From: Molossus alvarezi
Taxonomy: Eukaryota; Chordata; Mammalia; Chiroptera; Molossidae
Direction of reading: 5' to 3'
DNA: 64,000 nucleotides
Assembly: GCA_037176705.1 (NCBI GenBank)
Contig: CM073891.1
Coordinates: forward strand, 91,408,327 to 91,472,326
A program made the translations under genes and the position numbers. The stretch's first letter is position 1, and each line of letters opens with the position of its first letter. Shown in pieces: positions 58,380 to 64,000 of the stretch. The notes below the pieces were generated by a model. It was not told the DNA's origin. It searched no databases and saw only the letters and a program-made list of their open reading frames with translations.

Positions 58380-59380
58380 TATTATGTACTCACCCCACTT
58401 CAGTCTGCATAGCAGCACCCCCACCTTGCCCTGCCCAGTGGTCACCTCTCAAACTTCATCTTTCTCAGCCTGACAGCAGTGTTTGACACAGTTAACACTA
58501 CCTTCTTGACATGATTTTCCTGTTGATATCTACCATCTTAATTGTTCTGCTTCTTCAGCAGCCTATTTGTTTTGGTCTCCTTTGCTGGCTCCTTTTCCTC
58601 TCCCTAATTTCTAAATGCTAAGGTGCCCCAGGAGTCAGGCCAGGGCTCCATTTTCTCCTCTATCAGTACTCCCCTATGGCCTCATCTAGTCCCGCATGCA
58701 AAGGCCACCTCTCTGCTAATGACTGCCCAGTGCATCTATCCAGCCCTGACCTCCCTCTGAATCCTAGGCTCAGATATACAACATACTCATCATCTCCACT
58801 GGGTATCTACTAGGTGTCCACCCAAAGCATCAGCCTTAATCACCCCTCTGGAATCTTCTCCTTCCAGTCCTCACTATCTGACTCCAATAGAGAAGTTATC
58901 TCTGTTTTCTGTCTCCATCTCTCTTAAATAAATCTATCAGCAAGTCTTATCAAGTTATATACCTCAAAACATTTCTTAAATCTAGTCATTTTTGCTACTT
59001 CCCCTGCTACCATCCTTGTATATTATCATCACTTCATAAGTAACTCAACTAGTGCACTAGTCTCCCCACAAGTCAGCTTCCTTCCTTCCTGCCTTCTCAC
59101 TTCATTCTCAGTGAGCAGACAGTTTTAAAAACTAGATCAGGGAATGTCAACCCTCTACTCAAAAGCTTCCAGGGTCTAGGTAGGTGTCATGTGCAGAATC
59201 TGGCCTGACCCCCTTTCAGAACAGATCCTGTACCATCTTGTTCTCCCACTTCTCATTGCTCTAAGCAAAAATGTCCTTTTTATTCCCCAAAATGCCCAAT
59301 GTGTTTCCCACCAAAGGGCTAATTACTGACATGGAGCTGGTTTTCGATAAGTATCTACTAAACACATTATTGTAAACTGG
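58380..59380 (+). repeat. L2 LINE reverse-transcriptase fragment
   Basis: ACAGCAGTGTTTGACACAGT corresponds to the L2 SA-FDTV segment of reverse transcriptase; TGCTGGCTCCTTTTCCTCTC, CCCCAGGAGTCAGGCCAGGG, AGCAAGTCTTATCAAGTTAT and CTACTCAAAAGCTTCCAGGG follow in order. No open frame remains. Confidence 0.75.
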
Positions 59381-59577
59381 GCTGTTCTTCTCCACTCTCA
59401 CTCCTATTTTCTGTTAATTTGTACAACTTCCCACTCCCACTCTGTATTATATCCAGAGAAAAAGAACACTATCAGTATTATTTTGGGGTTGCTCTCTGTG
59501 AATTATTGAGTGTTTCTTTTTCAAGTGAGAGACTTAACAGAAGGAATGAGAGCCTTTTATTCTTTTTTCTTAATTAA

Positions 59578-59802
59578 ATTTTTTTCTTTATTGATTTGAG
59601 AGAGAGAGGAAGGGAGAGGGAGAAATGGAAACATTGATGAGAGAGGTAAACATTGATGAGAGACATCGGCTGGTAGACTCCTGCATGGCCCCCCATTGGG
59701 GATTGGGCCCACAACCTGGGCAAGAGTCCTGACCAGGAATTAAACCACTGACCTCTTGGTGCATGGGTCTGCACTCAACCACTGAGCCACACCAGTCAGG
59801 CC
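59578..59802 (-). mobile_element. Older VES-related SINE, antisense
   Basis: TTTTTTCTTTATTGATTTGA, GA block, two ACATTGATGAGAGA words, CCCACAACCTGGGCAAGAGT, ACCACTGAGCCACACCAGTC. It carries a small internal duplication of the ACATTGATGAGAG segment. Target-site duplication not clear. Confidence 0.85.
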
Positions 59803-59814
59803 TGGGAGCATGTC

Positions 59815-59928
59815 TTAAAAAGAAGTTATGCAAGATAAGTTCTATAGATCTGCTGTACAACATTCTGATATAGTTAACAACATCTGTCAAAATAGATCTC
59901 ATGTTCAGTGTTCTTACCACAATAAAAA
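59815..59928 (+). repeat. Old L1 3' UTR piece, sense
   Basis: GATCTGCTGTACAACATTCT, ATAGTTAACAACATCTGTCA, TAGATCTCATGTTCAGTGTT, CTTACCACAATAAAAAAA: L1M 3' UTR. Confidence 0.65.
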
Positions 59929-61731
59929 AATTTCTACTTTCAGATTTGTTAGATAAGCTTGTTAAGATACAGCATCTTTGAATCTCAAGCTCTGCTGGCA
60001 GGGCTGCTGCTAGGGGCAGATTACAGGTGGAGGCTAATAATTTGCATGTGTATTAATATCATATTCCTCTTTTTACCAGGAAGTTTCATGACCTGATCAG
60101 TTCTCACACTGTTTCCCATTCTTCTCCCAGCCTCAGTTTTCTCTACCATCCTTCTGCAAATGAGTGTTCTTCAATCAACTTTTCATCCAAAATATTAAAT
60201 ACTTCACATAGTCCACAATAGTAACTGAAATCTTACTTGATTCCAGGCATTATCATATCTTTGGTAATATAAAATTTCAAACAATACATTAACCTGTGTC
60301 TATATTACATAATTCTCTTAAGTTCCTTGAAAGAAAATTGCTATATTAATCTAAATATTTTACAACCTTTAACTTATTATAAGTGTTTCCCCAAGGTTCC
60401 ATCTCAACTTCCTCCCCTATTCTCTACTTTCACATCTTTTAACTTCTCATTGCATTTTCACTGAATACTGTAAGATCTCTGTAAATTGTATTGACTGGCA
60501 TCTCCCATGATGTTACTTTGCCTACATTCTTCAGTTTTGCATCCACCAAACTACTTTCTACCTAAAATCCAAAAGCCAGCCCAAATTCCAATTAATCTAG
60601 GAAGACTAAGTGGTAGAGCCAGGTATTAAAAAGCCTCGTGGGGGGTAAAAGTCCAATCACCCTGCTGTGAGCACCGTGTAAAATACGGAGGGAGACCACA
60701 CAATGAGCAAAGCCAGGCATTGTCCTTAGGACCTTACAGTCTAGTGGGTGGACTTAACATAAGTGCTCTATGAGGTATTCTATGACCTAAAAAATCATAA
60801 AATGTGGAAATTCTATATGGTTGAGAGAGCCACAAAGGCATGTGCAGCTGGTGGTAACAAATAAACAAGATGTTGACAACCAGAAATAATTGAGCATTCC
60901 AGACAGAGAAGGAAGGATCCTAAAAGGGGATCCTTCCATCCTGTGGTGCCAAACTGGCTTTCTGAAGTCTCATTCACTTGCAGACAAGGTTATCTGCCAG
61001 ACCGTGTTTAATGTTTGTTTGACGATAATAATGACAGATGAACAATATAGACTTGCTCTTATGGGTCAATATGAGTGGCATTGACAATAGCAAGAAAAGG
61101 TATCTCTTCTTTAAAATGTATGACAGAGAAAAATCATACAAATGCAGGTGGAAGGCATTCTTTAGGGATCACATAAAGCTATAGCAAAGGCAGTTGTTAC
61201 CTGTAGCTAGAGAAAGGCAACAGAAGACAGAATTTTAACCACAGTAACAGAGATATAGAATATTTGAGCAGGAGGAGAGAGCCATCTCCTAGACAGGAAG
61301 GCGTAGCTACAAACCCAACATAGAGAAGCATGTAGGTAGGTGTCCTATGTCTCTCTTCATGGTGCCTGTCAGCCCCATGCATATAGAATATACTATGTGA
61401 GATGGACATGTGTGTAGACACTCTCAGGGCTGAGCAGAGTATGAAGGAAGCACAGGGGGTTTTTAGCTTCCTCCCATTTCCTCTACAAGATCTTTCCTTT
61501 GGGAAACCACTTCCTGAGACCTTTTGCTTTCCTTTTCACCCTGCACCCCCTAAAATTATACTTAAGAGTTTTAAATATAAATGAAAGTAGTCACTTTGAG
61601 TTCAAGTTCTTTCCCAAAGGCACACCCAAACAGCAACAGCTTACTCTACCTATTTTTATATTCAGTCCTAAAAATGATATGTAGTAATTACAAGAAACAG
61701 ATAGTTTTAATTTTTTAAAAACAGTAAAAGG
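59929..61731. other. Non-coding, nothing recognised
   Basis: 60690-60800 weakly resembles an antisense L2/MIR segment (TTACAGTCTAGTGGGTGGAC). No gene or other confident repeat up to the VES at 61732. Confidence 0.4.
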
Positions 61732-61984
61732 GCCCTGGCTGGTTTTGCTCAGCGGTTAGAGTGACGGCCCGTGGACCGGAGAGTCCCGGGTTTGGATCCC
61801 CGCTAAGAACATGTACCTCAGTTGCAGTTTGTCTCTGGCCCCGGTTAGGGTCGTATGGGTGGCAACCACTCGATGTGTCTCTCTCACATCGATGTTTCTC
61901 TCTCTCTCTCTCTTCATCTATCCCTCCCTCCTGCTCTATCTAAAGATAAATGTAAAAATTTCCTTGAGTAAGGACAAAAAAAAC
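61732..61984 (+). mobile_element. VES SINE, full length
   Basis: GGCTGGTTTTGCTCAGCGGT, CACATCGATGTTTCTC, (CT)n, TCCTTGAGTAAGGACAAAAA. Tail slightly altered. The flanks share AAACAGTA (about 61719 and 61992). Confidence 0.9.
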
Positions 61985-62445
61985 CAGAGAAACAGTACAA
62001 AAATATTTTTAAGTAACTATGTTTTAGCAGGGGACTGTCACTGGGCCCACAGTATTTCCGAGGCAGCTGAACACTGTCCTGTGGGTCATGGGGCCAACTC
62101 TTCAGAGCAGTTGTGTCATTCCTTCTGTTGCTGTAAGATGCTGCCACACAGCAAAGGGTGGTGGTTCTTTTAACAGGAAACGTTCAGTGTAGGGCAATGT
62201 GTTCAGAAAGCATCACCTAAGAAAGGGGTTGTGTGAGGTTGATTGACTCTAGGACAGAAATTCTCAGTCTGGCTTAGGGACGGGGTTGGTTCCACGAATG
62301 GCCTTAAGAGCATCTGTGAACTCTTGCAATTCTGTGTAAAATTACTTGCTATTTGTATTTCTAGAGAGGGCCTCTACTGTTCTATTTATATTTTCAAAAG
62401 AATACACAACTTCTCAAATTACAAAGGTCAGTGTTCCAGGGAAAG

Positions 62446-62868
62446 CATCAATTTGCTAAGGCTGCCATAACCAAGTGCACAAACTGACGGCTGAAAAAAT
62501 AGAAATATATTGTCTCACAGTTCTGGAGGCCAGGACTCTGAAATCAACGTGTTGACAGAGCTCCTTCCTTCTGAGAGCTACACAGGGAGAATCTGTTCAG
62601 TGCCTCTCTCCTAGGCTTGCAGATGGCTGTCTTCATGTTCACATGGCCATCTTCATGTTCACATGGAGTGCCCTCTGAGTGTGCTCTGTGTCCAAAGCTC
62701 TCCTCTCCTTTTTATAATGACATCATTCATATTGATTAGGTCCCACCAGCTCCAGTGTGATCTCATCTTAACTAATTACATCTACAATGACCTGATTTCC
62801 AAATAAGGTATTGGGGGTTAGGACTTCGACATTGAAATTTGGAGCAGACACAGTTCTACCCATAACAG
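62446..62868 (+). repeat. MaLR LTR (MLT1-like), sense
   Basis: TTTGCTAAGGCTGCCATAAC, CTCACAGTTCTGGAGGCCAG, AGAATCTGTTCAGTGCCTCT, TTGGGGGTTAGGACTTCGAC, CCATAACA at the end. A short duplication of the word CATCTTCATGTTCACATGG occurs at about 62630-62665. Solo LTR, no coding. Confidence 0.72.
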
Positions 62869-63257
62869 GGAGCACAGCAGTGGGGTATTATTTCTTCTCC
62901 CATCTCAAACATACATCTCCCCATTTCTGACCTGCTAAGATAGATAGTATCAATGTACCAATGAGAAAGTTGTAATTTCTACACCTACTATGAATATCAT
63001 GATGAACACCAGTCATAAAAGGTTAAGTCATTTAGCACATGTAAAATTCATAGAGAAGTGCCCAGCACACAGGATATGTTAGATAAACACTGACCATTGT
63101 TTTAAACACATTACTGGTGATCTCCTGTCTCATAATTTTTACTTTTTTCACACACATTTGAACCAGAAAACTTGTGGATTTTCCAGTGATTTTCTCTTCC
63201 TTTCTCACAACCACAAATTATGTCTTTCTCAGAAAATAGAAGTATCTGATCTCATGC
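62869..63257. other. Non-coding, nothing recognised
   Basis: No gene or confident repeat before the L1 that begins near 63258. Confidence 0.4.
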
Positions 63258-64000
63258 TGCACTGCAAGAGACCTCTACCAAAGATGAGATAAATGAGGTG
63301 CAGTTAAGCAAGTTAACAGAACTAGAATTCAGAGCCATGATTTTGAGGAAGCTCAACAGCTTGTGTAAGGACATGAGCACCATGAGTAAAGACATAGAAA
63401 TGTTGAAAATCAACCAGTTGGAAAATAAAAACCACCAAGAAGAAATGAAGAATGACATAGCAGAAATTAAGAACACATTGAAAGGTCTAAACAACAGAGT
63501 AGAGGAAGCTGAGGACCGGATCAGTGAATTAGAAGACATGGTAGAAAAAAATCAACCAATCAGAAAAACAAAAGAAAAAAACAATTAAAAAAAACAGGAA
63601 GACAGCTTAAGAGAACTGTGGGACAACTGGAAACATAATAACATTCGCATCATAGGAGTCCCCAAAGAAGAAGAAAATGAGCAAGGGTTAGAGAATACAT
63701 TTGAAGAAATAGTGACAGAAAACTTCCCTAATTTGGTGAAGGAAGAAGGCATTCAAGTTCAAGAAGCACAGAAAGCCTTAAGTAAGAAGAACCCAAACAG
63801 GCCCACACCAAGACACATAGTAATCAAAATACCAAAAATTAAAGACAAAGAGAGAATCCTAAAAGCAGCAAGAGATAAGCAACAGGTTACCTACAAAGGA
63901 AACCCCATAAGGCTCTCAGCTGACTTCTCAACAGAAACATTGAAGGCCAAAAAAGGGAATGACATGAGGTAATCAAGTCATGAAAAACAAGGATCTGAAT
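63258..64000 (+). mobile_element. 5'-truncated L1 running off the window edge
   Basis: Begins inside ORF1 at GCAAGAGACCTCTACCAAAG, matching about 7152 of the L1 at 6-12 kb; there is no 5' UTR. It continues to the last base, so its total length is unknown. The left target-site copy cannot be confirmed without the 3' end. Confidence 0.9.
63258..64000 (+). pseudogene. L1 ORF1 fragment, frameshifted, partial
   Basis: Coiled-coil part at 63298-63588 (EAEDRISELEDMV) and C-terminal part at 63712-63972 (ERILKAARDKQQVTYKGNP). An added A near 63541-63550 shifts the frame, and a later A-run returns it. It lacks the nonsense codon present in the other copy (GAA retained at 63669-63680), but a frameshift occurs near 63950 (KAKKGNDMR). 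Not functional. Confidence 0.85.

Noticed and set aside
1..64000. CRISPR array, bacterial operon or viral genome
   Set aside because: No spaced direct-repeat array, no dense coding, and mammalian SINE and LINE sequence throughout.

Overview
This window is non-coding chromosomal DNA from a mammal, almost certainly a vespertilionid (vesper) bat. The main evidence is repeated copies of the tRNA-derived VES SINE family. These have a head reading like GGCTCAGCGGTTAGAGC, a B-box-like GGTTCGGTTCCC, a (CT)n block, a tail with TGTCCTC..GGTGAGGAT and a poly(A) end. The L1 lineage present is recent. No intact host protein-coding gene or functional RNA gene could be supported; almost all short reading frames are chance or repeat-derived. 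I found no CRISPR, operon or other gene system, and I do not claim an undescribed gene system.

Layout: 1-5400 is AT-rich sequence with an antisense old L1 3' end (2027-2400), a MaLR-like LTR (about 2750-3255) and an L2 3' end that was hit by a 67-bp L1 micro-insertion (4825-4891). A near full-length L1 occupies 6018-12160, with a GC-rich 5' UTR, ORF1, ORF2 and 3' UTR; both ORFs are broken. A second L1 3' end follows immediately (12171-12541). From 12.7 to 31 kb come MIR, two long L2 remnants, a possible LTR (15115-15745) and many VES copies. Two unusually short, tRNA-only VES-like SINEs lie at 30511 and 31407. From 31 to 46 kb there are old DNA transposon (hAT-type) remnants, a repeat-poor block (35.5-37.3 kb), a VES copy inserted in opposite orientation into another VES (39167-39690), and a 90-bp mariner-like MITE (42309-42398). 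From 46 to 53 kb there is another L2, a stack of nested LTRs (48546-50355) and a 97-bp L1 micro-insertion (52825-52921). From 53 to 64 kb there are old L1 3' ends, a MIR, a U6 snRNA pseudogene fused to L1-like 3' sequence (57038-57275), an L2 reverse-transcriptase fragment, a MaLR LTR (62446-62868) and a 5'-truncated L1 that runs off the right edge.

How the parts relate: the autonomous L1 supplies endonuclease and reverse transcriptase. The VES copies, the U6 pseudogene and the L1 micro-insertions carry poly(A) or A-rich tails and, in many cases, clear 9-17 bp target-site duplications, as expected for L1-driven target-primed reverse transcription. Nesting orders the events: L2, MIR, old L1, hAT and MaLR elements came first, then the class-I-like LTR, then older VES-related SINEs, then young VES and young L1. 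Subfamily names and exact ends rest on recognition by eye and should be confirmed with a repeat library.
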